Of a stretch of 62,000 bases of DNA, positions 31,665-42,800 are shown one piece after another. The DNA comes from Glandiceps talaboti. Its lineage: Eukaryota > Hemichordata > Enteropneusta > Spengelidae. The stretch spans positions 18,519,431 to 18,581,430 of the forward strand of contig NC_135564.1 in assembly GCF_964340395.1 (NCBI RefSeq), in the 5' to 3' direction. The notes under the pieces are model-generated. The model had not been told where the DNA came from and made no database searches. It saw only the letters and a program-made list of their open reading frames with translations. Position 1 is the stretch's first letter. Every line of letters begins with the position of its first letter. The position numbers were made by a program, and so were the translations under genes.

Positions 31665-34340
31665 ATGGAAAAGGAGACTATCAAGCGGGAAGATTCAAAG
31701 GAACAGCAAGGCATGGAAAAGGAAACAGAAGAGCAGCAAGAAAGAATAAATTTGTCAGGTTTGAGTTGCCCTTGTAATGAACCAAACCAAGTTAGAGATG
31801 ATAACAGACAGACACAAGACATGGAGAGATTGATAATCAATCAAGAAGATACTAGCAACCATGGGATGCTTCATGGACACCATTATGAAGGCGATATCGG
31901 ACAGGGCAATTTGGTAGATTCACTTAACTGTCCCACTGAACTATCCACTGACATAGCTGATAGACAGTCACAAGATACAAAGGATGTTTTGATTAAACAG
32001 GAAGATATTCTTAGTAGCATAAACACTCCATGTTGTCAGAAAATAACTTGTAACACTAGTCATGATTTGTCTGACAAAGTTCAAATTCAGTCAAACACTA
32101 ATGAAGAAAATGTTCCCGTTTTTGGTGTAGCTGTGACTGATGAAAAACAATCAGAGACGGAGGGTGAACATGTCATTGACTCTGTACAAAATTATTGGAA
32201 AGTAACAAGTGAAGATTGTCAAAGAGATGAACAGTCTGATCCTGCCCAAACTGTCCATCATGAGACAACTGACCAATCAGAGGTAGCAGATGTTGACAGT
32301 GACACAGAATCTATACCATGTGAGCACATTGCCCATGGTCCAAGCAACCCCATTCCTTTAGGAATAAATCATGTTGTGTTAGATTCTCATTCAAAGCCTT
32401 CAAATGGAAATGTTGACTCTGAACACAACGTTGAAGGCTCTCAAGTGAGACCTGAAAATGATGCACAGATAGACGATGGTCATTATTTTTCAGAAAAGTG
32501 TCATTTAAAAACTGATTCTGTTCTCAATGACAGTAGTTGTCAAAACAATCTTATGAGTGGCCAACAAAAACTATTGGTATGTAAAGAGTGTGGTAAAGAC
32601 TTTAAACGGAAATATAATCTGAAGATTCATATGAGAATCCACAGAAATGAGAGACCATTTAAATGTAAAGAGTGTGATAAAGAGTTTGCACAAATTGAAG
32701 TTCTTAACGCACACATGAGCATCCATAGAAATGAAAGGCAATTTGTATGCAAAGAGTGTGGGAAAGGTTTTAATCACAGAAGTAGTCTTTTAGGACACAT
32801 TAGTATTCATAAAAATGAAAGACAGTTTGTATGCAAAGAGTGTGGCAAAGGTTTTAAACAAAGTTATCATCTTAAAACACATGTTAGAATCCACTCGGAT
32901 GAGAGACCATTTATATGTAAAGAGTGTGGCAGTGGCTTTAAACGAAACGGCGATCTCACTAAACATTTGGGAGTCCACACAAATGAAAGACCATTTGTAT
33001 GCAATGTGTGTGGGAAGAGTTTTAATAGAAATGGTGATCTGACTACACATATGAGAATCCACACAAACGAGATACTATTTCTCTGTGAAGAGTGTGGTAA
33101 AGGGTTCATACAAATGAGCTATCTAAAGACACATATGAGAATCCACACAAATGAGAAACCGTTTGTTTGCAAAGAGTGTGGGAAGGATTTTTATACAAAC
33201 AGTGATCTGAAGAAACATATGAGAATCCACACAAAGAAGAAACCGTGTAGCAGTAAGGAAAGTGGTACAGGGGCCATACAAATTAGTCCTCTGACAACAC
33301 ATATGCCAGGCCACACAAATGAGAAACCATTTATATGCAAAGAGTGTGGGAAAGGTTGTTATAGAAAGAGTGATCTCAAGATGCATATGAAGACTCACAC
33401 AAATGAAAGGCCATTTGTATGCAAAGAGTGCGGGAAGGGTTATTATAGACCTAGTAATCTGAGCACACATATGCGAATCCACACAAATGAAAGACCATTT
33501 GTATGCAAAGAGTGTGGGAAAGCTTTCTATAGAAATGGTGACCTAAAAGTACACATGATATACCACACAAATGAAAGATCGTTTGTATGCAAGGAGTGTG
33601 GGAAGAGTTTTTATAGAAGTAGCGATCTCAAGAAGCATATGCATATTCACACAAACGAGAAACCATTTATGTGTAAGGAGTGTGATAAAGGGTTCATACA
33701 CACAAGCTCTCTGAAGACGCATATGGTCATCCACACAAATGAAAAACCATTTTTATGCGAAGATTGTGGGAAGGAGTTTTGTAGAAATGATGATTTAAAG
33801 AAACACATGAGAACCCATACAAATGAGAAACCGTTTATTTGTGGAGAGTGTGGTAATGGGTTCACACAAAAGAGCTCATTGAAGACACACATGATGATCC
33901 ATGCAAATGAGAAACCATTTGTATGCAAGGAGTGTGGGAAGGGTTTTTATAGAAATAATGATTTGAGGATACATGTAAGAATCCATACAAATGAAAGGCC
34001 ATTTGTGTGCAAAGAGTGTGGGAAAGGTTTCTATAAAAATAGTGATCTGAAAACACATATGCTAATCCACACAAATGAGAGACCATTTGTATGCAGTGAG
34101 TGTGGGAAGGGTTTTTATAGAAATGGTGATCTTACAAAACATGTGACGATCCACAAAAATGAAAAGCCATTTGTATGTACAGAGTGTGGAAAGGCTTGTC
34201 GTAGAAGTGATAATCTAAAGAAACATATGAGAATCCACACAAAAGAGAAACTATTTCTTTGTGAAGAGTGTGGTAAAGGGTTCTCACAAATGAGCTCATT
34301 GAGGGCACATTTGATAAACCACACGAATGTAAAACCATAA
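31665..34340 (+). CDS. C2H2 zinc-finger protein D (891 aa, 21 finger units)
   Basis: Largest and best-preserved member of the cluster; predicted nuclear DNA-binding protein. ATG 31665 follows a 69-nt leader after the acceptor at 31595. Residues 1-300 comprise MEKETIKRED, the repeat units DDNRQTQDMERLIINQED (about 45-62) and ADRQSQDTKDVLIKQED (98-114), and the acidic block QNYWKVTSEDCQ..DPAQT (175-207). SUMO-type sites are IKRE (6-9) and IKQE (110-113). From residue 304, 21 units of 28 residues run to the C-terminus. Unit 9 has lost cysteine 2 and the core Phe (SSKESGTGA), and unit 10 has Phe to Cys. Eight units (5, 6, 10, 12, 13, 15, 17, 19) carry Arg at helix -1 and Asp at +3. Linkers are TNE[RK]P. 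Many units are near-identical at DNA level, showing recent internal duplication. The target and role are unknown. Confidence 0.93.
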   Translation: MEKETIKREDSKEQQGMEKETEEQQERINLSGLSCPCNEPNQVRDDNRQTQDMERLIINQEDTSNHGMLHGHHYEGDIGQGNLVDSLNCPTELSTDIADRQSQDTKDVLIKQEDILSSINTPCCQKITCNTSHDLSDKVQIQSNTNEENVPVFGVAVTDEKQSETEGEHVIDSVQNYWKVTSEDCQRDEQSDPAQTVHHETTDQSEVADVDSDTESIPCEHIAHGPSNPIPLGINHVVLDSHSKPSNGNVDSEHNVEGSQVRPENDAQIDDGHYFSEKCHLKTDSVLNDSSCQNNLMSGQQKLLVCKECGKDFKRKYNLKIHMRIHRNERPFKCKECDKEFAQIEVLNAHMSIHRNERQFVCKECGKGFNHRSSLLGHISIHKNERQFVCKECGKGFKQSYHLKTHVRIHSDERPFICKECGSGFKRNGDLTKHLGVHTNERPFVCNVCGKSFNRNGDLTTHMRIHTNEILFLCEECGKGFIQMSYLKTHMRIHTNEKPFVCKECGKDFYTNSDLKKHMRIHTKKKPCSSKESGTGAIQISPLTTHMPGHTNEKPFICKECGKGCYRKSDLKMHMKTHTNERPFVCKECGKGYYRPSNLSTHMRIHTNERPFVCKECGKAFYRNGDLKVHMIYHTNERSFVCKECGKSFYRSSDLKKHMHIHTNEKPFMCKECDKGFIHTSSLKTHMVIHTNEKPFLCEDCGKEFCRNDDLKKHMRTHTNEKPFICGECGNGFTQKSSLKTHMMIHANEKPFVCKECGKGFYRNNDLRIHVRIHTNERPFVCKECGKGFYKNSDLKTHMLIHTNERPFVCSECGKGFYRNGDLTKHVTIHKNEKPFVCTECGKACRRSDNLKKHMRIHTKEKLFLCEECGKGFSQMSSLRAHLINHTNVKP

Positions 34341-34651
34341 GTATGCTAAAAGTGTTAGCAAGGCTTTTTGTACATCTATGCACATTTGAAAGCCATCATA
34401 GATAAATGAAAAAGTAAAACATATGTGTATTGGAATGTTTTACTGGATATCATAGTGGTTTGAAAAGACATTAAAGTTCATTCAAATAAGACGCATCCTA
34501 GGATGCCATCCAAGCAACACTGAAGATTCAGACAAATGAAAATCCATTTGTTTGTAAGAGGATAGTCAAGGTGTGCTACAAGTAATGATCTCAAGACATA
34601 TTTTAGAATCCACAGATGTATAAAATACATTTGTATTAAAGTATCAATAAA
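34341..34651 (+). pseudogene. Decayed finger tail and 3' end of gene D
   Basis: After the stop, finger-like remnants persist (GTTAGCAAGGCTTTTTGTAC, GACAAATGAAAATCCATTTG, GATCTCAAGACATATTTTAG..ATCC). An AATAAA at 34646-34651 is a good candidate polyadenylation signal about 310 bp after the stop. Confidence 0.6.
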
Positions 34652-35330
34652 CATTGTACTCTTACATGTAAGTCTTTGTTATTATACGACATCAGAACCA
34701 TAATGGTATGTAATAAAATAACTATTTCAATCACTCGATTTTTAAATTAAAACTACAGTCATGTTTACTGTGGTAGTGTTATAGCATACTAACTCTTATT
34801 AAATGATGTAATGCTTCAAATTGTCAACACTGTGAATGTAACACAATTTCCATTCTTGGCTACTAGTACTTGTGTAACAATTTTCAGTTCACATAGAAAT
34901 AAAAACCAAGATTAGTGTAATTAGAGTTTTCTTGATTTTATCCAAACCAAGGTTGTGTATGGTTTATAAATGTCGGTTGTGTCACCAACACTATAGTGTT
35001 GTCCACATTGTGTACTTCATCAAGATAACAACAGAGACAAGTGAATAGACCTTCCTAAAATGGACATATATGTATGTATATACTAGCAACGAGACCACGC
35101 TCATAACAATAGCAAAATAATGATGCATATTGCAAATATAAATATGGGGAAGGTTACGCAAGTGGATAAACATCCAAAGAGTGAATGCACATACATGTAT
35201 GCCTAGCAACAAGATGATACCCATAACAACTGTATATTGTAAAAGTAATAATATGGATGGTTTGGCAAGTGGATAAACTGTCAAAATATTGACGTTATTG
35301 ATCCAGCAACAGGGAGACTGCAATTATGGT
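34652..35330. other. Intergenic DNA with relic repeat
   Basis: 35080-35280 contains the phrases ACTAGCAACGAGACCACGCTCATAACAA and TGCCTAGCAACAAGATGATACC, which echo the repeat at 40640-42480 and 45000-45120 (GCCTAGCAAC..GACCACGCCC). No gene recognised. Confidence 0.45.
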
Positions 35331-36190
35331 GTACATCAATCTGAGAAGATCCGATGTAGTGTACACAGCACACTTTCTTTTTGGCTATTACATTTACTGT
35401 CATTTGTTCTCTTGTGCTTATTACATTCATCTGGCATAATATCACAGGCAAAAGGACAAATAATCAATTTTGTTCTCGCGATTTTCCGGATTTCTATTAT
35501 TATTTTCTGTATATTTCAAATAAAGTTTTAAATACTGTTTCCTCTCACTGTTTTATAACACCTGTTACTGGAATTAGTCGGATCAGTGGATGTTTACACT
35601 CACGGCATAATGTGTTAATTTGGGCAAATAGTGAGTTTATTCTAGCAAGCTACTAATTAATGCAAAGCTGATAAACTCAGATAAGACAGTGATATCAGCT
35701 AGGAAATAGAATGAAAAAAAATAGTGAGAGGAAACAGTATTTAAAACTTTATTTTAACTATACAGAAAATATTAGAAATCCAGAAAATCGCGAGAACAAA
35801 ATTGATTATTTGTCCTTTTCCCTGTGATAATAAAAAAGGAAGAGAACCACCAAACAATAATCAATTAATCAATAAATCTTTATTCCATAGCAACATGCCA
35901 AAGTAAGCATAGTAAAGCATATAATAAATAATGATAACATTGTTGTCTGCACTCCGTTCTCGTACTCTTTTCGAACAGAGTACTCTGAAGTTCAGTACTC
36001 GTATGTTTCAGCCCATTACACGTTTTCATTGGTTGAGTGAATTTACTCAGTACTCTCATGTGGCTTGGGAAAACCTATGGTGTTGTGTCAGATGTATGTA
36101 GCGAGTGCTCACAAAAGAACAAACGACAGTAAACATAACAGCCAAAAAGAAATTGCGCTGTGTACACTACATGGGATTTTAATCAGGTTG
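35331..36190. mobile_element. 860-bp TIR element
   Basis: ATCCGATGTAGTGTACACAG at 35348 pairs with CTGTGTACACTACATGGGAT at 36158-36177; the arms extend about 75-80 bp and include TTTCTTTTTGGCT and TTTACTGTC. A second inverted pair (35440-35555 / 35719-35832) lies inside. The outer termini share GATTAAAATCC..ATGT with the palindrome at 56820-56999. No coding region recognised. Confidence 0.8.
35440..35832. mobile_element. Inner inverted-repeat element
   Basis: 35440-35555 (TATCACAGGCAAAAGGACAA..TTTTGTTCTCGCGATTTTCC) is the reverse complement of 35719-35832, about 115 bp arms with few mismatches. It may be a younger element inserted in the outer one or the subterminal part of the same element. 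Confidence 0.8.
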
Positions 36191-36272
36191 GGTGTATATA
36201 AACATTTTTTTTCAAATTAGAATATTTGGAATCCTTTAAGTTGAGTTTTGTTGAGCCCATCCTGTTCTCATT
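35865..36272. other. Retroposon-tail-like segment and outer TIR
   Basis: AATTAATCAATAAATCTTTATTCCATAG at 35865 resembles 20828. CTCCGTTCTCGTACTCTTTTCGAACAGAGTACTC is a small local inverted repeat near 35950-35990. Confidence 0.4.
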
Positions 36273-38026
36273 AGGGACCGGTCAGTTTCTCAAGCCTGGG
36301 GGGGGGGGGGGGGGTGGATTCTGAAATCGGGCCGACAAAAAGTCACTGACCCCACCCCCCCCCCCTATCTGTAAAACCCAAAACAGGCTGACCCCCCCCC
36401 CCTATCACTTAATTCTAAAACATGATGACCCCCCCCCATATATGATATTCGCATGAGTGACAGGTATTTTTTGATTGTGACTCAGTGTGGACTGCTTGAC
36501 TGTCTTGCATCTACTTTATAAGATCCCGGGTTAGCACTATCATAATTATAATTATTGACTACACAGGGTAAATATATTTGAAAAGGAGTTTTATAGCATC
36601 TTGACAGTGAAAGGTAGGGGGAAAGCTTGAGAAGGGAATATATACAGCTGTCATGGGGGTCCTAGGGGTCTCTCCCTAGAAGCCCAGGAGGTTTTTAACT
36701 CTGATAAGTCAATTTTGAGACTATTCAGACATTTTTAGAAAATCATTTCCAAGCTTTACAAGACAGCACCAACATGTAAAAAGCAACTACATAAGGTTGA
36801 AATATTTTTGAAATATAGTTTGATAGGATCTTGACAGTAAGAGGTAGGGGAGAGATCTTGAGACTGGGATATGTCCACCTCATGCGGGGGGTCTCCCTCT
36901 AGAAACCCTGAAGGATTTTTACTCTTATAGCCAATATTTACGCTATTTAGACCCTTCAAGCAATAACTTAATCCATGCTTTACAAGACAGCAAGTATCAG
37001 AAACTATTCTTTATAACTTACACTAAGGGTTGAAATATGTTCTTAAAAAGTTAAATGGCATCATTATATACATGTAGGTCAGCACATCTAATGGTAGTAT
37101 CATTGGTAGGGGAGATTTGGAGATTAAGGCAATTTTAGACTATCTTGGCAAACATTTCACATCTTGAAAAGACAATATCATCTCAAATTAGAATAGGTTG
37201 AAAATATTTAAGAAAAGTTTAATACCATTATGACAGTAAAAAGGTTGTTGGTGCATCTGATTGTTGGTTGAATGCATGAGTGACCTCTGGGGGTGAGGAA
37301 GTCCTTGGGGTTTTCCCCCTGGCAGATATGGAGTTTTTTGCTTGAGATACTAAGGCAATGTTTAGCTTATTCAAAACCTTTGAGGTAATATTTCCAAGCT
37401 TCGAAAAGCTAACCTAAATGTACGTTTTAAATGAGTTTCCTATATCACATAAAATAGACATGTAACATTAGTATAGGGGCATTAATATATGTATAATAAA
37501 GTCACCGGTATGTTAGAGAACTTTAGGTGGTCATACCTAGTGTATAATAGAAACTGGAATCTGATGAGATGTGGTGATTTGTAGTGTCAATAACATGATG
37601 AGTAGAACAATTTAGATTAACTTCATTTATAAACTATCTATGAAAATTGCCATTACGAAACCTTCAAGTCACAAGTTCACTTTTGCCCCAAACTGCAATA
37701 TAAGTGAAGCATTGATTGTGAAACAGCCAAGCATTTACATGACATGTTCTGTAACTAGTGTGGTAGCTAGGTAATACATGTATATGTACATGTATAGTTA
37801 TGTTTGAACTAATAAGTAATATTAAAGAATTCATGTAAGAAACAGGGACAAGAACAAATATTGACATGTACCACATTTCAGACAAGGCTATATGCCATTG
37901 TAGAAAGGATTTTTTTCTTCCATCACAATTTAAAACACAATGACCCCCTTATCCACAATTTTCAAAACAGCATGACCCCCCCCCCCCCCACTGCCAATTT
38001 CAAAAACAGGGTGATCCCCCTACCCT

Positions 38027-38030
<4 letters not shown>
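36273..38030. repeat. C-rich interspersed repeat (long copy)
   Basis: Starts GGACCGGTCAGTTTCTCAAG with a long G-run, then has repeated AACATGATGACCCCCCC-type units, and near its other end AAAACACAATGACCCCC, AACAGCATGACCCCCC and AACAGGGTGATCCCCC. 37617-37990 is the inverted counterpart of 55165-55450 (TCTGAAATGTGGTACATGT, TACCTAGCTACCACACTAG). Middle segments 36600-37400 repeat AAAAGTTTAATAGCATCTTG and GGTAGGGGAGA phrases. No coding region. Confidence 0.6.
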
Positions 38031-38118
<88 letters not shown>

Positions 38119-38172
38119 ACGCTCTGCCACTGCGGTATAGAGCACTGTCTTAGCAGTTTGATACTCACCGAG

Positions 38173-38216
<44 letters not shown>

Positions 38217-38286
38217 CTCGGTGAGTATCAATCTGCTAAGACAGTGCTCTATACCGCAGTGGCAGAGCGTAATAGTAAAAACGTAA

Positions 38287-38338
<52 letters not shown>
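38031..38338. mobile_element. Foldback element embedded in (AT)n
   Basis: Arms 38113-38173 and 38216-38276 are near-perfect reverse complements (ACTATTACGCTCTGCCACTG). (AT)n fills the loop (38174-38215) and both flanks (38031-38112 and 38291-38338). Part of the arm (GGTATAGAGCACTGTCTTAGCAG) resembles the D-arm and anticodon stem of a tRNA, so a tRNA-derived SINE origin is possible but weak. Confidence 0.8.
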
Positions 38339-38342
<4 letters not shown>

Positions 38343-38965
38343 AGATTCAACCATAGGGGGAAATGCCAAAAAAGTCAACCATAGGGGGAAATTTTATTTA
38401 TTTGCTTGTAAAATCATAAGGAAAAGAATAATTCATAATGTTACTGTTCAGTTAACTAACATTTAGGTAGTCATTACAGATATCGACATTTATATAATAT
38501 TTAAATAAATAACAAAAGATATATACTTTCTAGCCCTCCAAAAATTTCCCCTTAAGGTATTTTAACCCCAGGAGCTACAATAGGGGGAAGGTCCTTAAGG
38601 GAACTACATGTGCTCAATTTTCCCCCTAGGAATGGGTGAAAATATTTGACTTTATATGCCCTTAGGGGGAAATTTTGAAGATTTACTGAGAATATCCATA
38701 ATTCTTTTTAGTGATCACAGACACATTTAATTTACCATAAATTGTTTTTGTTTATAAAATTCTGGGTGTGCGCAACCCCATATTAAATCATATGAGAACA
38801 ACAAATAATAGCAACCTCCACTTAGAATAACTAGAGAGCTGATTTGTTGGCAAAATATATCTAGACATAGTAATACCCATATTTTCTCTGTTTTGTCGTG
38901 ATTTTGTTCATTCTCACACGTTACCATAATACATGTATCCTTTGTGGAAAGGTTATGTTAGATAA
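38339..38965. other. Spacer with AGGGGGAAAT motifs
   Basis: AACCATAGGGGGAAAT occurs twice at 38350-38391, with TTTCCCCTTAAGG at 38546 and CCTTAGGGGGAAATTTTG at 38661. They resemble the core of the satellite at 49867. No gene seen. Confidence 0.4.
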
Positions 38966-38993
38966 TTACTGTCTTTAAGAAATACTATGGCAT

Positions 38994-39030
<37 letters not shown>

Positions 39031-39090
39031 TGCATGCACACACGCACAGACAAGTACTGTCTTTAAGAAATACTACGCACACACACAAGA
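38966..39090. repeat. (CA)n flanked by 21-bp direct repeats
   Basis: TACTGTCTTTAAGAAATACTA occurs before (38968) and after (39056) a CACACA tract containing GCATGCATGC, followed by another ACACAC run. Confidence 0.8.
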
Positions 39091-39366
39091 CATGCACACA
39101 TGAACACAATATTTCAAAATTTCTGACAACAGTATGGGAAATTCTTTTCATTTATTATTCATTTTATTTTAACAACTTGCTGTCCATTATTAAGGCAACT
39201 ACAACAATAAGAAAAAGCCTGGCTTTGGGCCAACAACCCTGAAAAAAACAATTGGCAAAAATTAGACATTATGTTATTTTCACTGAATTTGAAACTTGTT
39301 TTAAAATTGTTGTACTCCTTTCCAACTCATCGCCATTGTTTCAACTGTGCTCCTAATTTCATTTAG

Positions 39367-39540
39367 CGGACACTTTTTTAGTTAATCGTACACTTTTTTT
39401 AGTTAATTGTACACTTTTTTTCAGTTAATTGTACACTATTTTTAGTTAATCGTACACTTTAAGTTAATTGAACACTTTTTTTTTAGTTAATCATACATTT
39501 CTTTTAGTTAATCGGACACTATGTTTATTTAATCAGACAC
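39367..39540. repeat. Diverged minisatellite, about 20-24-bp unit
   Basis: About eight units of CACTTTTTTAGTTAATCGTA with variable T-run length and GTACACT, GGACACT or ATACATT junctions. Confidence 0.85.
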
Positions 39541-40111
39541 AAAGGAAGTATCCGCATACCGTTAATCCATGAATGTAACTGGCTATGGCCCACTCCCTAC
39601 CTTGTCACTGTTCAAATGCAATCAACATGTGCTACCGCACCTAATTTTGCACCTGTCTCTCAGTAAAGTGTTTGTAAAAAATCGACTTTACCTAAATGGG
39701 TCTCAAACACAGTACCTCTAGTTATGTACCTATTCATCTATCCAAAGGTACGTTCTCTAACTACTTCACTACAAAGTGAGATAGATATCATCTCCAGATA
39801 TCATTTGTTCATTGACTTGACAATGCGTATGTTTACAGGGTTAATAAGAACTGTGGATGAGGAAAATGGAAATACTGCTTGATTTGGGAGTGTCGTTTTG
39901 ATACAGAACGAATCCTTCTGGGTTCATGGATTTCACGCTAAACGTTTGGGGGAAATTCAGATTATTTAGCCGAGAAATGCTGGATGGGATTTCTATAGCG
40001 AATTTTGTAATTAACATAACAATGGTGAGAGGTTACATAACAGAGCTCAGATACCTAGGTTGACTTTCTGGTGAAAAACCTAAAAACTCGTCAAACTCTA
40101 AGTATAACGTC
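39541..40111. other. Intergenic DNA
   Basis: No supported feature. Confidence 0.3.
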
Positions 40112-40272
40112 GTTATAGTACACGTCCTCGGACATTAACAGTTTTTATTCAAACAGTTTTGGTTAACCCATCAGTTATTTAGTCCTCAGCTGTGCCTCGG
40201 ACAAAATAACAGACAGGTTAACCAAAACTGTCCAAATAAAAACAGTACATGTTCTCTGATGTGTACTATAAC
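40112..40272. mobile_element. 161-bp foldback element
   Basis: GTTATAGTACACGTCCTCGG..AACAGTTTTTATTC..GTTTTGGTTAACC on the left is the imperfect reverse complement of GGTTAACCAAAACTG..AATAAAAACAGTACATG..GTACTATAAC on the right. Arms are about 70 bp. Confidence 0.85.
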
Positions 40273-40639
40273 TATCAGTTATCCACTCAAATTCCTCCAC
40301 TCAGGATCGAAACAGGTCGTTTTTAGAGGTGAGGTGTTTCAAGCTCGCCTCTGTGTGTTTTGTAATACAGATTAAAATTGAGGACGAATCCCACTTTTTA
40401 TTTCACTGTTGATTCTACTAGGTATTCAATTTTATAGTGACTAATAAGCCCGATGGGCTAGGTGATGTATTAACTCTCTGATATTGTTATTGGCAATTTT
40501 TAAATGTATATCACATGTCAACATCTCTTACTATCAGTGATATGCAAATGAGGGCTTGGGTAGTGACACTGGAATTGGTGAGATGTTTCTAGAAGTGTTA
40601 TTTTGCAGATGTTGTTCAATTTTTTTATAATTGGCACTG

Positions 40640-41169
40640 GCAACCATGACCATGCCAATGGCAACTTCTAAATGGGAGTACACTTTGGTCAAATAATGAT
40701 ATTCTGTGGGCAATTGAATACAAATTCATTAAAAATATTCAAATACCATGGCAACCATGACCACGTCCACAGCAACATCCAAACAGAGCTGTATTTCACA
40801 AAGATAGACAAGTGAACAAACATTCAAAAAGTGTATGCAAATATGCCTTAGCAACAACAAAATGGGAGTACATTTTGGCCAATAGCAACAGCTAAATGGT
40901 ACCATATCTCATAAAGATAACATCGCAAATTCTTACACCAATGAATACACATTTCAAACATTGATAAAAATAGACAAGTGAACAAAGATTAATAATGTGT
41001 TTGCAAATATACCTAGCAACAATGACCACACCCATAGCAAAAACATTGGAGTACATTTTGGTCAAATAACAATATCATCTTGTAGGCTATTCAGTAAACA
41101 TAAAAAAATTCATGCAAATATCCCTATCGACCTTGACCCACCAATAGAAAATGATGTGATGCCAATAAA
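40640..41169. repeat. Internally repetitive old repeat (segment 1)
   Basis: Phrases such as GCCTAGCAAC..GACCAC..CCATAGCAA, AAATGGGAGTACATTTTGG, GATAACATCGCAAATTCTTACAC and AATAGACAAGTGAACAAA repeat several times. The same phrases resume at 42222-42480 and 44990-45120, so the RT element at 41170 and the 150-bp array at 43050 are insertions within it. Confidence 0.65.
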
Positions 41170-42220
41170 TTGACGATCAATTCAAATAAGACAAAATATA
41201 CAATCTTAAGTATTGATTGGTTCCCTTGAATTTAAGGGGGTCTCACTAGATGAAGTTAAAAGTTCACCTTTTGTTGGGGTCAACATTGACAATACGCTGT
41301 CTTGGAAGCAGCATATAGCTGAGGTGAAAAAGAAAATTAGTAGAATGACATGTAGAATGAATGTGTGTTTTATAAGTTATGTCACACGGTTCCAGAATAT
41401 GTACTTGTACTATTGTATAATGCTTTTGTTCTGCCCCATATCACCTACGGTCTCGAAGTGTGGGGTAACACGTGTCCGACATACCTGAATGAAATATTTT
41501 TAATTCAAAAAAGAATAGTGCGCACCATAACAGATAGTCATTGATGTGCTCACTCGGGGCCATTATTTAAAAGGTTGAATATTCTTGACATTTTCAAACA
41601 GCACAAAATACAGCTTGTCGTTATCATTCATGACGTTTTGCAACTCAGATTACCGGATACCTTTCAGGATTTTTTCACTCCCATTAAACACTCCTTCACA
41701 ACACAACAGAGCGCCAGAAACGACCTTACCATCCCAAAAGCAAACCATAGGACTGGTCAGTTCACTGTCAAGTATTCAGGTGCTAAACTATGGAATTGTG
41801 TCCCTTACAACATTCGCAACATAAATAGCAGAAGTAATTTTCAAACAGAGTTCCAAAACTATCTCCAATCATTGTAAACTAGTTATACTTCATATTCATA
41901 GAGAATGATTACCGTTTGTCTGTATATTTAAGTAGGTCATTTGTTGTTTCTTTATATTTGTTTGTTTGGTTGTTGTTGTTTTTTTGTCCACCTATATTTA
42001 TACAATGTATGATTGTTTTCTATTCTGTGAATATTGCAATATACTCAATTTGACCAGCAGCCCCAGTAATTAGTAATTCCTAATCCCTAAGATTGTAAAA
42101 GGGGACGGACTCGACTAGTTGCAAAGACAACTATTTTTCGTCTCCCTTTCCCAAGTTGAATACTTCATATATTGTAGAATTGTTATATATTTCTGGGAAT
42201 AAAGATTATTATTATTATTA
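41170..42220 (+). pseudogene. 5'-truncated CR1/L2-like non-LTR retrotransposon
   Basis: Translation in shifting frames gives the RT C-terminal signature: KTKYTILS, then FVGVNIDNTLSWKQHIAEV, then after a frame break MNILDIFKQHKIQLVVI, LPDTFQDFF, RNDLTIPKANHRTGQFTVKY and GAKLWNCVPYNIRN, ending at a stop at 41877. The 3' UTR ends in AATAAAG(ATT)n at about 42200-42220, the microsatellite tail usual in the CR1/L2 group. The catalytic RT motifs and endonuclease are missing, so this is a dead 5'-truncated copy. Confidence 0.8.
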
Positions 42221-42221
42221 A

Positions 42222-42480
42222 TAACAACAGCTAAATGGTAGCATATTTCATAAAGATAACATCGCAAATTCTTACACCAATGAACAAACATTTGAAATAT
42301 TAATGAAAATAGACAAGTTAACAAACGTTCAAATAGTGTATGCAAGTATGCCTAGCAACCATGACCACGCCCTTAGAAACAATAAAATGGGAGTACATTT
42401 GGTCAAATAATGATATCATCTTGTAAGTAATTGAGTAAACATTCAAAAATAAATGCAAATATGACCCCACCCATAGCAAT
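42222..42480. repeat. Internally repetitive old repeat (segment 2)
   Basis: Continues the phrases seen before the retrotransposon (AACAGCTAAATGGTA, CATAAAGATAACATCGCAAA, TATGCCTAGCAACCATGACC), consistent with that copy having inserted into the repeat. Confidence 0.65.
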
Positions 42481-42495
42481 AGCTAAATGCAGGGC

Positions 42496-42800
42496 TTAAA
42501 ACTCGGGTAGTCTCACATCCACAGACTACCAATGTGCATCTCTGGGCTACCAAATTATGGTGGTAGCCAAATTGGGCAACAAAGTTTTTAATGAAACTAT
42601 GACAACTTGACTATAGGACCTGTGAGAGGTCACACTTAACATCTTATTTGATGCCATACTTGACGAAGGGAACCGAGATGAACATTTTTGGATGTATGGG
42701 TCACTATAGGGACACATGCATATGGGCTACCAACCATTGCTCTTGGGCTACCAATCTCAGATGATGGTAGCCCACCTGGGCTACCAAGAAACAAATCATT
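42496..42800. repeat. GGGCTACCAA-rich interspersed repeat
   Basis: GGGCTACCAA occurs several times with inverted GGTAGCC copies between. A shorter relative is at 46270-46400 (GGTAGTCCCACATCT.. ACTACCAATG.. GGTAGCCCAATTTGGC). Confidence 0.7.

Noticed and set aside
38113-38276. Possible tRNA gene
   Set aside because: Only the D-arm and anticodon-stem resemblance is visible; no convincing B box or acceptor stem, and the sequence is part of a foldback element.
40640-42480. Two separate retroposons either side of the CR1/L2-like copy
   Set aside because: The same phrases resume after the retrotransposon tail, so one older repeat interrupted by an insertion is simpler.
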